A stretch of 9,473 nt of DNA, taken from JBDTCS01 sp039923455. Lineage in GTDB: Bacteria; Bacteroidota; Ignavibacteria; Palsa-1295. The stretch spans positions 1 through 9,473 of the forward strand of contig JBDTCS010000345.1 of NCBI GenBank assembly GCA_039923455.1, read 5' to 3'. The position numbers and the translations under genes are program-made. This document shows positions 1 through 7,404 of this stretch, piece by piece; positions within the stretch are counted from its first letter, which is position 1, and every line of letters starts with the position of its first letter. The notes under the pieces are model-generated. The model saw only the letters and a program-made list of their open reading frames with translations. It was not told the DNA's origin and did no database searches.

Positions 1-1453
1 GGCCGATCAGCACGACATCCTTCGTTCCACCATCGTAGGTCACCGTCATTTTGCCAACGTGCAATCCATTTGCGCTGTGCGTCTGTGGCGAGAACGTGAC
101 GGAATAAAAATCTTTTGCAGTGGGAGCCATCGTTCGAGCGGTCTGATTTCCGCTGATCGTGAAATCAGCGGGATCACTGTTTGCAAACGTGGTGAGCAAG
201 AGATCGGCTTCACCGACATTGCTGAGTGTGTCATAGAGTGTTCGAGAATCTTTTACGACGAGCGTTCCGAAATCAAGTGTGTCAGCCGAAAAGAATGGAA
301 CACCAAGCGCACCCCGACCTTTTGCATAAAACGTAATCGTCGTATTGTTTGATAGTGCACAATCAATTCGGACAATAACCTTTCCGACAACAAGCGGTGC
401 GAACGTAATCGAAAGATTGCTCACCGATGCAGGAAACAAGTCGAACGGAGTAGCACCCGCACTCATACCAACGGTGGATGAAGTGACGGTAGCAGTACGT
501 AATGTTGTCGAGCTATCTCCCACATTCTTGATCGCTTCGTTCAAGCTTGCGTTTGCACCAACGCGGACGATGCCGAAATCGAGTGTGTCGGGTGAACTGA
601 GTATCTTCGCACCACGCCCATCTCCAAGGAGTACGATGATCCTGTCGCGATCTTTCGGTTGTGCGTTGGCCGAATAAATATGCATATCTGCGCGATAGCT
701 ACCTTTCGATTGTGGAGCGAAGCTAACAGAAAGCTGATCGGTCTGATACTCGGTGAGCGTGAATGGGCCTATGCCGTGCGAGCCGGTGAATGTAAATTCC
801 GGTGCGCCGACAATGCGAATGCTGTCCACCTTTAAGGCGTCTTCGCCGAAGGCTTCCGTCGAATCGGTCAGCGATTTCGAATAGATGAATCCGACGGTTC
901 CGAAATCGAGCGTATCACTTTTGATCGCGATAGCCGGTGAACGCTGCGAGACTTCTACAAGTATCGAGTCGTGATTGTCGCTGTAATAGGAACTCGGCGG
1001 ATCGGTGCGATCGAAGATTCGAAACGAGAGCGCTGCACCGCGACTCAGCACTGTTGCGTCGTAGAGATGATTCTTTTGTTGACCCGATAGATAGGGCACG
1101 ACAGTTGGTGGTTGAAACCACGCTTCTGTCGAGCCATCATAGACGATCCGAAGTCCTGCTTTCGGAAAGAGATCGTTCGGCGCTATCCAACTGCCGGCCG
1201 TCTTGTAAAAATAGTACATCGCGTCAGCGCTATCACCTTGATTTGATGTGACGCATACTCCCGTCGCACGAACGTGATAATTAGCACCGATCGGAATCTG
1301 CGCAAGTGGAAAAGGAATCAGCACTCCCGTGTTCGAAGGGATCTGATGCGCTTCACGAGGCGTCAGTTTTTGCCAAGGCTGCGCATGCAGTGCGTTCGCG
1401 CTGAGCAAGAAAAGAAGCACTACGAGCAAGCGCTTTGGGGAGTGCAGATTCAT
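1..1453 (-). CDS. Secreted protein with three ASH-type (choice-of-anchor D-like) repeats, 3' end outside window
   Basis: The minus-strand frame is open from an ATG at 1453 to the left edge: 484 complete codons and no stop, so the gene is cut by the window. The start is supported by a clear signal peptide: MNLHSPKRLL, a Leu/Val-rich core, then ALHA before QPW (probable signal peptidase I cut after residue 24). Residues ~45-170 form a beta-rich domain. Its 'LSFRIFD...YYSDNHDSILVEV' stretch (~142-168) loosely resembles PA-IL/LecA-like sugar-binding sandwiches; that is only a resemblance. From ~178 come three immunoglobulin-like ASH repeats, each opening with DTLDFG (residues 180, 289, 391) and containing an 'SFAP/TFAP/TFSP' strand. 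Such repeats are common in large secreted proteins of Bacteroidota, Ignavibacteria and Kapabacteria, which often end in a T9SS sorting domain; here the C-terminus is not visible. No catalytic motif is seen. A binding or structural surface role is inferred. It is transcribed divergently from the beta-helix gene. Confidence 0.85.
   Translation of the reverse strand, partial: MNLHSPKRLLVVLLFLLSANALHAQPWQKLTPREAHQIPSNTGVLIPFPLAQIPIGANYHVRATGVCVTSNQGDSADAMYYFYKTAGSWIAPNDLFPKAGLRIVYDGSTEAWFQPPTVVPYLSGQQKNHLYDATVLSRGAALSFRIFDRTDPPSSYYSDNHDSILVEVSQRSPAIAIKSDTLDFGTVGFIYSKSLTDSTEAFGEDALKVDSIRIVGAPEFTFTGSHGIGPFTLTEYQTDQLSVSFAPQSKGSYRADMHIYSANAQPKDRDRIIVLLGDGRGAKILSSPDTLDFGIVRVGANASLNEAIKNVGDSSTTLRTATVTSSTVGMSAGATPFDLFPASVSNLSITFAPLVVGKVIVRIDCALSNNTTITFYAKGRGALGVPFFSADTLDFGTLVVKDSRTLYDTLSNVGEADLLLTTFANSDPADFTISGNQTARTMAPTAKDFYSVTFSPQTHSANGLHVGKMTVTYDGGTKDVVLIG
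266..916 (-). repeat. Three DTLDFG-headed ASH protein repeats
   Basis: Within the minus-strand secreted protein, the hexapeptide DTLDFG recurs at 899-916, 572-589 and 266-283, giving spacings of about 109 and 102 residues. Each copy is followed by a hydrophobic strand and then an 'NVG' or similar turn (KNVGDSS and SNVGEAD in copies 2 and 3). Copy 1 is the most diverged. The codons differ between copies, for example GATACGCTCGATTTC against GACACACTCGATTTC, so these are old protein-level repeats rather than a recent DNA duplication. The third repeat runs to within a few residues of the left edge and more may follow. Confidence 0.8.
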
Positions 1454-1724
1454 AATTGATTTTGTAGAGATAGTATATGTGTCTAAGATAAACAGGAAAA
1501 TGTGAGGTTTGTTCATTCTGACATCTGCCCAAAATATGGGGAAATTCCTCAAATTTCGATACATGGGTTCGTTGGACCTGAATCCGAATACCCGAATGCC
1601 TCTTTATTTATTCTGTAAGGTTATCCAAGATTGATCCGCAACTTCCCAAATGGACAGTATTTATTTTCGCACAAAGGGTGCAGGAGTTCGGTTTAGAGTT
1701 CGTGTTCCACTTGTCCCAAATGCC
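1454..1724. other. Divergent intergenic region between two secreted-protein genes
   Basis: These 271 bases separate the ASH-repeat gene (minus) from the beta-helix gene (plus) and should hold both promoters. They are visibly more AT-rich than the flanking genes. I find no full match to the Bacteroidota TAnnTTTG element on either strand; the nearest are one-mismatch sites such as TGATTTTG at 1457-1464 and TATTTTCG at 1662-1669, too weak to call. A small hairpin, GAAATT (1541-1546) and AATTTC (1552-1557) around a 5-base loop, is the only structure noticed. Neither flanking start codon has a purine-rich ribosome binding site. An in-frame ATG at 1650 would extend the beta-helix protein but is disfavoured. 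Confidence 0.5.
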
Positions 1725-3569
1725 ATGAAGAGATCCCCCACTGCACTTTTTGTTTTTCTGCTTTTGCTTTCGGTATATATTCCGGCGAGGGCAACTGCAC
1801 CTGCTGAGCTCCCGCGTGTTTACATGCGAACGGAGTATGCCTTGCCACTTAACGGAAATACCTTTCGGCCACAGAACTCAGCCGATTTTCAAACTGCGCT
1901 GAACACGTGTCATCTTGGTGATGTGATCGAATTGCGGGCGGGTGTTCTCTATCAAGGCCCGTTCACACTTCCCAACAAAACGGTAGGTATGGGTTGGATC
2001 TACATTGTTTCAAGCGCGCTTGCCCAGCTTCCCGGGCAATGCACTCGTGTATCACCGAGCGATGCAGTCAATATGCCGAAGATCACGGTTCTCGCCGGTG
2101 CAGGTGGTGCTGTGCAAACTGTTTCTGGGGCGCATCATTTTCGATTTGTCGGAATCGAGTTTAGACCGGTGACAGGAAATTACGTCTACAACATTGTTCA
2201 GATCGGCAATGGCGAAACTACGGAAGCCGCGCTTCCGAATAATATCGTACTCGATCGGTGCTATGTGCACGGTGATTCGAGTGCCGGTAGCAGGCGTGGC
2301 GTCATGATGAACGGTGCTGCGATAGCGGTGATAGATAGCTATGTCTCGGATTGCAAGGAAGTTGGGGCCGATAGTCAAGCGCTCGGAGGATGGTCGATGA
2401 CAGGTCCCATCAAGATCGTCGATAATTATCTTGAAGGCGCTGGGGAAAATGTAATCTTCGGAGGTGCTGACCCATCGATTCCCAATGCGGTGGCTTCGGA
2501 TATCGAGATCCGGTGCAACACATTCTTCAAGCCACTCAAGTGGATGAAGGAGAATTGGGTAATAAAAAATCTTCTGGAGTTTAAGAATGCACAACGCGTG
2601 CTCGTCGAGGGAAATCATTTCGAAAACTGCTGGCCGAGTGGGCAGAACGGCTTCTGCCTATTGCTTACGCCACGCAATCAAAACAACACCGCTCCGTGGT
2701 CGGTCGTGCAAGATATTACGATTCGGCGAAATGTCTTCGTGAATATCGCGCAAGGGATCAACATGTCCGGCTTCGATGCGCCGAACAAAAGTCAGCGAAC
2801 TTCGCGCGTACGCATTCAAGATAATCTGATACGTTCTGTTTATATGTTGAACAGTGACGGTCGACTCTTTCAGGTTCTAAACGGATTACTCGACGTTGTC
2901 ATCGATCACAATACCGGTTTTTGCTCGAATGCGTATCTCGTCGCCGATGGTGCATCGCCGAGGATCGATTCGTTTGTGTTCACCAACAATATCGTCTCGC
3001 ATGCAAACTACGGATTCATCGGCACTGGGACGGCGTATGCGAACACAACGCTCGCAGCGTTCTTCACTCCCAACTGGACTGTTTCGCATAACGTCGATTT
3101 TGGTGGTTCGCCGATGAATTATCCGCCGGGAAGTTTTTTCCCCGCAACGATCGCGGGAGTTGGCTTCATAGATACTGCTGCCGGAAATTTCCGACTTAGT
3201 GCTTCCAGTCCATACAAGAATGCAGCGGCCGATGGAAGCGATCTTGGTGCCAATATGGATTCGATTGCGAAAGCAAGCACATACATTTGTGATAGCCTCA
3301 CCGCGTCGGTACACACCAGCGCAAGGGTTGCATCGATTGAGCTCTATCCTTCTCCGGCAGATAGATCTTTCACTATTGGCCGCGAGGCATCCGATCACAC
3401 TGTGGCGAGCATAGCAATTCTCGATGCACTTGGTCGCGAGATTTACTCACGGCCCTGGGTGAAGGCCACCGAGATTATAAACTGCGATGCCTTCCGAAGC
3501 GGTATGTATGCGGTGCAAGTTCGGACCACGAAGGGCGTTGGCATGACTAAACTCCTCGTTCGACATTAA
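1725..3569 (+). CDS. Secreted right-handed parallel beta-helix protein with T9SS C-terminal sorting domain
   Basis: A 614-residue protein. The ATG at 1725 is chosen because MKRSPTALFVFLLLLSVYIPARATA is a textbook signal peptide; starting at the in-frame ATG at 1650 would bury it behind 25 residues. Residues ~45-125 hold the entry region of a beta-helix (GDVIEL, then TLPNK and WIYI). Residues ~135-460 are the helix coils, seen as repeating short hydrophobic strands with Asn/Asp turns: IVLDRCYVHGD, IKIVDNYLEGAG, IEIRCNTFF, VLVEGNHFEN, ITIRRNVFVN, VRIQDNLI, VVIDHNT, FVFTNNIV. The region with 'VGADSQALGGW' and 'GAGENVIFGGADPSIPN' (~214-254) matches, from memory, a conserved secreted beta-helix family known from Acidobacteria and others whose substrate is not established. 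Residues ~537-614 are a T9SS type-A tail (ELYPSPA, ILDALGREIYS, SGMYAVQV, final KLLVRH), predicting export through the T9SS to the surface. Beta-helix folds are typical of polysaccharide lyases, but I cannot identify catalytic residues, so an enzyme activity is not claimed. Confidence 0.88.
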   Translation: MKRSPTALFVFLLLLSVYIPARATAPAELPRVYMRTEYALPLNGNTFRPQNSADFQTALNTCHLGDVIELRAGVLYQGPFTLPNKTVGMGWIYIVSSALAQLPGQCTRVSPSDAVNMPKITVLAGAGGAVQTVSGAHHFRFVGIEFRPVTGNYVYNIVQIGNGETTEAALPNNIVLDRCYVHGDSSAGSRRGVMMNGAAIAVIDSYVSDCKEVGADSQALGGWSMTGPIKIVDNYLEGAGENVIFGGADPSIPNAVASDIEIRCNTFFKPLKWMKENWVIKNLLEFKNAQRVLVEGNHFENCWPSGQNGFCLLLTPRNQNNTAPWSVVQDITIRRNVFVNIAQGINMSGFDAPNKSQRTSRVRIQDNLIRSVYMLNSDGRLFQVLNGLLDVVIDHNTGFCSNAYLVADGASPRIDSFVFTNNIVSHANYGFIGTGTAYANTTLAAFFTPNWTVSHNVDFGGSPMNYPPGSFFPATIAGVGFIDTAAGNFRLSASSPYKNAAADGSDLGANMDSIAKASTYICDSLTASVHTSARVASIELYPSPADRSFTIGREASDHTVASIAILDALGREIYSRPWVKATEIINCDAFRSGMYAVQVRTTKGVGMTKLLVRH

Positions 3570-3582
3570 GTAGCGTTCCAGT

Positions 3583-3617
3583 TTGCGGCAGGCGAAGCTG
3601 GTTCGGAGTTATTTTTG
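3583..3617 (+). promoter_or_regulatory. Candidate Bacteroidota-type promoter for adk
   Basis: TATTTTTG at 3610-3617 is an exact match to the TAnnTTTG -7 element used by the Bacteroidota primary sigma factor. A TTG (-33-like) lies at 3583-3585, inside TTTG. The 24-base gap between them is slightly longer than the 17-23 usually quoted, which lowers confidence. Transcription would begin a few bases after 3617, leaving a leader of about 30 bases before the adk ATG at 3657. Because the element sits in the 87-base gap after the beta-helix stop, it would let adk be expressed independently of the upstream cargo gene. Confidence 0.45.
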
Positions 3618-3656
3618 CTAAAAGCTCAACTTGAGCAAACACAACATACAATCTGC

Positions 3657-4217
3657 ATGAATCTAATTTTGTTTGGGCCACCGGGAGTTGGTAAGGGGAC
3701 ACAAGCGGCACATTTGACGGCCAAGTATGGCTTGCGTCACATTTCGACCGGAGATATTTTGCGTGCTGCCATTGCGGCCGGCTCACCGCTTGGCAAACTT
3801 GCGAAGCAACACGTCGAATCTGGTGGACTGGTGCCGGATGACGTGATCATCGGTCTCGTCGGTGAAGTGCTCAAAGAAGCGACCGAGCACAAGGGTTTTT
3901 TGCTTGATGGATTTCCCCGAACAGTAGAGCAGGCAAAGGCGCTCGAAGTGCTCTTCGCAGAACTCGGTGTTGGCAATCTTCATATCCTAATGCTCGAAGC
4001 TCCGGAAGAAGAGTTGATCAAGCGAATGGTGAAGCGCGGATTAGAATCGGGGCGTAAAGACGACACGGAAGAAACGATTCGTCATCGGTTGAATGTGTAC
4101 CTCGAGCAAACGCAGCCCGTGAAAGCATTTTATGACGAGAAGCGCGGTGTGACGGTCGTAGATGGTTTGGGCACGGTCGAAGAGATTACTGCGAGATTGG
4201 TAGATCAGCTTGCATAG
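3657..4217 (+). CDS. adk: Adenylate kinase (short-LID type)
   Basis: Catalyses reversible phosphate transfer, ATP + AMP to 2 ADP, in the cytoplasm; essential for nucleotide balance. The 186-residue protein begins MNLILFGPPGVGKGT, with the P-loop GPPGVGKGT at residues 7-15 directly after the first strand, so the ATG at 3657 is the natural start. The AMP-binding motif STGDILR is at 30-36 and the DGFPRT signature at 84-89. The LID segment (~127-140, RGLESGRKDDTEET) is the short form without the zinc-binding cysteines, followed by the arginines of RHRL (142-144). Length and LID type match Bacteroidota adenylate kinases of about 190 residues, against about 214 for the E. coli long-LID type. All expected catalytic residues appear present. 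There is no Shine-Dalgarno sequence. It lies 87 bases after a secreted-protein gene and ends just before a strong terminator, so it is probably a single-gene unit. Confidence 0.97.
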   Translation: MNLILFGPPGVGKGTQAAHLTAKYGLRHISTGDILRAAIAAGSPLGKLAKQHVESGGLVPDDVIIGLVGEVLKEATEHKGFLLDGFPRTVEQAKALEVLFAELGVGNLHILMLEAPEEELIKRMVKRGLESGRKDDTEETIRHRLNVYLEQTQPVKAFYDEKRGVTVVDGLGTVEEITARLVDQLA

Positions 4218-4255
4218 GCCGCAGACTGACTTCGTGCAAGGTATAGTACTCAACA

Positions 4256-4287
4256 AAAAGCCCACTCTTTTTCAAGAGTGGGCTTTT
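4256..4287. terminator. Bidirectional intrinsic terminator between convergent adk and hydrolase genes
   Basis: The arms at 4256-4269 and 4274-4287 pair perfectly over 14 bp around the four-base loop TTTC. The stem has a GC-rich core (GCCCACTC) and starts with AAAA and ends with TTTT, so either transcript gets a U-tract after a stable hairpin. It begins 38 bases after the adk stop and lies 24 bases beyond the stop of the minus-strand gene ending at 4312, which makes it a shared terminator for two convergent units. Read on the minus strand the loop becomes GAAA, a stable GNRA tetraloop; on the plus strand it is UUUC. Confidence 0.93.
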
Positions 4288-4311
4288 ACATTCTTGTCCA
4301 AATACGCTGGC

Positions 4312-7300
4312 TTAGTGGACCACGTTGAGATGCTCTGTCAGTGACCGAGTCGGAGTCTCCAGTCGAACGATGTAGTGTCCGTTTGCGAGCTTCGCAGAAG
4401 CAAAAGATAGCGAAGTGCTTCCGGCATGCAGCGTGCCATCGACAAGCGTCAAGACAAGCCTTCCGAGATCATCCGTGATCGTTACGCGAGCGTGCTCAGC
4501 TTTGGCAAGCCCGATCTCGATCGCTCCTTTTTGATTAGCAGGATTCGGCGAAAGCGTCAGCGAATACATATCAGCTCTTGCACCCTCAACGCCAACAACT
4601 GATCTGTTCATTTTTTCGACATCGAACCACACGCTGGAATATTTGATCTGATTGATCGAAGCAGTGAAGAGATGCGCTGCAGGGCTACCATCCGGTGTTG
4701 CGATGATCACTTCGTCGGTCCTCTGTCCCATACTATCAAGCGGGAAGATGACGACGCTATCAAAGTTGGATCGGAGTGAGATCTTAACGCTTGCTGCACT
4801 GAGCAACATCGGCGCAGTACCCCAACTCTTGCCAAAACTATTCCCGTCCGCCGCCCACACCAACCCGGAATTCTGTGATCGCGTGGAGATAGTCAGTAGC
4901 GCATGTGCAGCTCGTTCGAGTGCGCTTGTATCCATGCTGACATAGTAAAGATTCATCAGATCACCACCATTATCCACTCTCGAAAATGTCATCCCTGAAA
5001 GCACCGTGCTATCGCGTCCAAAGAATCCGGCAGCACCGTTGACGTGCGGAGCATTGATCGTGAAGAGACCATCGGTTTGATCCCAGATAAGTTCTTCGGT
5101 ATCAGAATGTTTGGAAGCGGTATCGGCGAGGTATGGATACTCTGCCGCAATTTTATGCGTAGGCTGATCGAATTTCTGACGGAATTCAAATTGGGTATAG
5201 ACATTTCCATCGAGTCCGCCTTCGACACCATACTGTCCATAGCCACGAATCGGTGATAGCCAGACATCATCGGCGTCGTGCACTAATGCTTCATAGACTC
5301 CCGCTTTTTTGACAAGCGCCTCACGGAATAACTTGCTCGCGGTCGGTGCGAGTGCCATCATGGCAGAATTCATCGCTGTCGTGTTCACACTTGTTGCATC
5401 GACGAATGGATTCTGAATATGATCGGAGAAAATATCCTCGCGGCGATAGGCATACGGCGTCACGAAAACACCATCCCAATCTTGATACGCAGCATAAGCC
5501 GGCAGCAATAGCATTAGCTCCGAAATATTTTGATTCACGGATGGCGAGGAGTAGTTCATGAAGAATGGCTTTCCCTCCACTGCCGCCGGAGCAATGTAAT
5601 AACCGGTGTTTCCACCGTACGTGCTTTTTGTCATCGAATTGTTATCGATGTACCACGCGGTATCGGCATAGTGACCGTTACGATTGCTACGGAGGTAATC
5701 CCATCCGGTGTGTCCTTGCGTCATTTCGCCAAGTCCATTCTTATAGGTATCGTAGGGATTGATCCAGTAATTCGTTTGCGAGAAATTCACGAGGCCCTTG
5801 ATCTTGAGCGTGTCGCGCAATAGCGCATACATTCCACTATAATACTTTACCTCAAGCGTGGCAAGGAATTGCATCTGATCTCTCGTGCGCTGCAAAGGAA
5901 ACGCCCCGAGCACGTCCGGCTGCAAGCGAACGATCGAATAATTATTCATCGATTCACCACCGACGAGACCGATCTCAGACTTATGCCGAAGTGCAAATGC
6001 ATCGAGCCACACATCTCCAAGTTCGCTGCCTAAATAAAGTCGAAGGAGCTGTGTGCCGGTGGCGGTGCAACGGAACGTGTAGGTGTATTTTTTCCACGCT
6101 GTATCAATCGTGATCGACTGCGTGAGCGAAGTTCCATACGAGGGCGTACTATACATATAGAGCGCGACCATTCGCTTTGTGGCACCCGGACGCTTTATGT
6201 CGTAGGGCATCTTTGCCCAGAACGAAACTTCATACAAAGAATCTCTACTGGCGATCGTGCTCAAGCCATAATTCGAGACGTAAATATCGCCGATCGATGG
6301 AGAAGTGGTCAGTTGTGTGATACGTACCTTCTTGTATGTCAGCGAATCGATACCACCATCGGCATCCACCCAGCTTGATTTCGCACCACTACCGGAAAAG
6401 AACGACCACGCCGGCGCGCTCGGATCCTCGAAACTTCCGTTCTCGAGTAAATTGCGAGTGGTGAATTGTCCTGCTCCAACCCACGCTGCGTTCAGCGCAC
6501 CATCGTTAGCATATTTATTGCGAAGAAATAGTGTATAAGCGGTATCCAACTGTTTGCTCATCAGATAGCTCACAGTATAGAGGCCGCGATTGAGCGCATT
6601 GTTCGTGTCGATATAATTCAACCGCTTCAGCGTCCAATAAAAATAAGGTGTGACTTCGGTTGAAATCTCGGTCACTGCCAGCGACGGATCGTTGCCAAGT
6701 GCAAGCCCCGTAAGCGGGCTCACATGACCAAAAAGTTTTTTTGCCCAAAGGTGTTCCAGATTTGCTGCGGCCGGTTCGAGAAAACGGGCGAAATAGTAGT
6801 AGGTATTGATCGAATCGGGAGTAGGCACACCATCCGCGAGCGTCCACATGTGGTAGCTGCTAAGATTGAGCACGGTATAAATGCCTGCTTTCTTGAATTC
6901 ATAAAGTAGCGTATCAAGCCTGGAAAAGTTAGCTAGGTTCAGATTATACGTTGTCGGATAGACGGCACCGAGCGAATCATAAACCTTGATCAGCGTAGCA
7001 TCTTCCCAACCATAATAATCATTGTAGAGAAGTCGGACGGCATTGAACCCGAGTTTGCGCAAGCGCTGAGCCATAATGTGTGCTTGCTCACCTGTGATAA
7101 ATTGCGCGGTCCAAGAAATTTCTGTACCGAAAAATCTCAAGCGTGTGCCATCAGCTGCCTGAAAATGTCCATCCTTGGTGCCGGTTAGTGCGCCATGAGC
7201 GCCAGACATCATCGTATCGGTCTGCGGTAAATAAGCGGAGTGCGTCGTATCGGTCGAAGGAAGCGAGAAGGGTATCGGATGCAGGATCGGCTGCGCAAAA

Positions 7301-7389
7301 AGTGGCGTGCCGAAAGCACCCAGTGAGAGAACAGCGAGCGAGATCAAAAGAAAAAATCCATTCAATCGACGAAGTGGGATCAAGGTCAT
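4312..7389 (-). CDS. Secreted clan GH-A glycoside hydrolase-like protein with CBM-like insert and T9SS tail; probable inactive paralogue
   Basis: A 1025-residue protein. Signal peptide at ~1-32 (RR, Leu-rich core, LFAQP). A cellulase-like (GH5-type) TIM barrel starts at ~70: DGTRLRFFGTEISW (80-93) and LRKLGFNAVRLLYND (110-124), then the strand-4 block LAVTEISTE (237-245), where E245 sits at the expected acid/base position. A jelly-roll, CBM4/9-like insert spans ~312-470 (LLENGSFEDP, SLYEVSFWAKM, LGDVWLDAF). The barrel resumes (GLVNFSQTNYW 532-542, GWDYL 562-566) up to GKPFFMNYSSPSVN and QDWDGVF (606-642). A C-terminal beta domain (~770-925) contains LLTISTRSQNSGLVW. The T9SS sorting domain is ~943-1025 (LSPNPAN, ITDDLGRLVL, ANGHYIVRLETP). 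In relatives recalled from memory the motif is GKPFTVSEYNHP-like with a nucleophile Glu; here that residue is Asn612, and the Asn usually preceding the acid/base Glu is Thr244. Activity may therefore be lost while the fold is kept. It starts 15 bases after the stop of its paralogue, implying one operon. No Shine-Dalgarno sequence is seen. Confidence 0.85.
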   Translation of the reverse strand: MTLIPLRRLNGFFLLISLAVLSLGAFGTPLFAQPILHPIPFSLPSTDTTHSAYLPQTDTMMSGAHGALTGTKDGHFQAADGTRLRFFGTEISWTAQFITGEQAHIMAQRLRKLGFNAVRLLYNDYYGWEDATLIKVYDSLGAVYPTTYNLNLANFSRLDTLLYEFKKAGIYTVLNLSSYHMWTLADGVPTPDSINTYYYFARFLEPAAANLEHLWAKKLFGHVSPLTGLALGNDPSLAVTEISTEVTPYFYWTLKRLNYIDTNNALNRGLYTVSYLMSKQLDTAYTLFLRNKYANDGALNAAWVGAGQFTTRNLLENGSFEDPSAPAWSFFSGSGAKSSWVDADGGIDSLTYKKVRITQLTTSPSIGDIYVSNYGLSTIASRDSLYEVSFWAKMPYDIKRPGATKRMVALYMYSTPSYGTSLTQSITIDTAWKKYTYTFRCTATGTQLLRLYLGSELGDVWLDAFALRHKSEIGLVGGESMNNYSIVRLQPDVLGAFPLQRTRDQMQFLATLEVKYYSGMYALLRDTLKIKGLVNFSQTNYWINPYDTYKNGLGEMTQGHTGWDYLRSNRNGHYADTAWYIDNNSMTKSTYGGNTGYYIAPAAVEGKPFFMNYSSPSVNQNISELMLLLPAYAAYQDWDGVFVTPYAYRREDIFSDHIQNPFVDATSVNTTAMNSAMMALAPTASKLFREALVKKAGVYEALVHDADDVWLSPIRGYGQYGVEGGLDGNVYTQFEFRQKFDQPTHKIAAEYPYLADTASKHSDTEELIWDQTDGLFTINAPHVNGAAGFFGRDSTVLSGMTFSRVDNGGDLMNLYYVSMDTSALERAAHALLTISTRSQNSGLVWAADGNSFGKSWGTAPMLLSAASVKISLRSNFDSVVIFPLDSMGQRTDEVIIATPDGSPAAHLFTASINQIKYSSVWFDVEKMNRSVVGVEGARADMYSLTLSPNPANQKGAIEIGLAKAEHARVTITDDLGRLVLTLVDGTLHAGSTSLSFASAKLANGHYIVRLETPTRSLTEHLNVVH

Positions 7390-7404
7390 AGAGCGTATCG
7401 TCCG

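Noticed and set aside
59..1459. Several plus-strand open frames (59-352, 345-677, 937-1251, 1274-1459)
   Set aside because: They lie opposite the continuous minus-strand ASH-protein frame, are short, Arg/Ser-rich and show no domain pattern; they are shadows.
1454..1560. TATACT-like -10 box upstream of the ASH-repeat gene on the minus strand
   Set aside because: There is no matching -35 element at normal spacing, and the likely lineage does not use this consensus, so it is probably chance in AT-rich DNA.
1650..1724. Upstream in-frame ATG extending the beta-helix protein by 25 residues
   Set aside because: The extension is Arg-rich and would place the signal peptide internally; the ATG at 1725 gives a canonical N-terminus.
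2052..3398. Minus-strand open frames of 188 and 170 codons inside the beta-helix gene
   Set aside because: They are antisense to a gene with clear signal peptide, repeats and sorting domain; their translations are rich in Arg, Ile and Cys without recognisable motifs.
3578..3601. Imperfect hairpin CCAGTTT/AAGCTGG after the beta-helix stop as a terminator
   Set aside because: It has only 7 pairs including a G-T, a 10-base loop, and no T-tract directly after the stem; the nearest T run belongs to the candidate promoter.
3615..3656. TTG start adding 14 residues to adenylate kinase
   Set aside because: The P-loop strand normally begins within a few residues of the start, as from the ATG at 3657; the TTG also lies inside the candidate promoter element.
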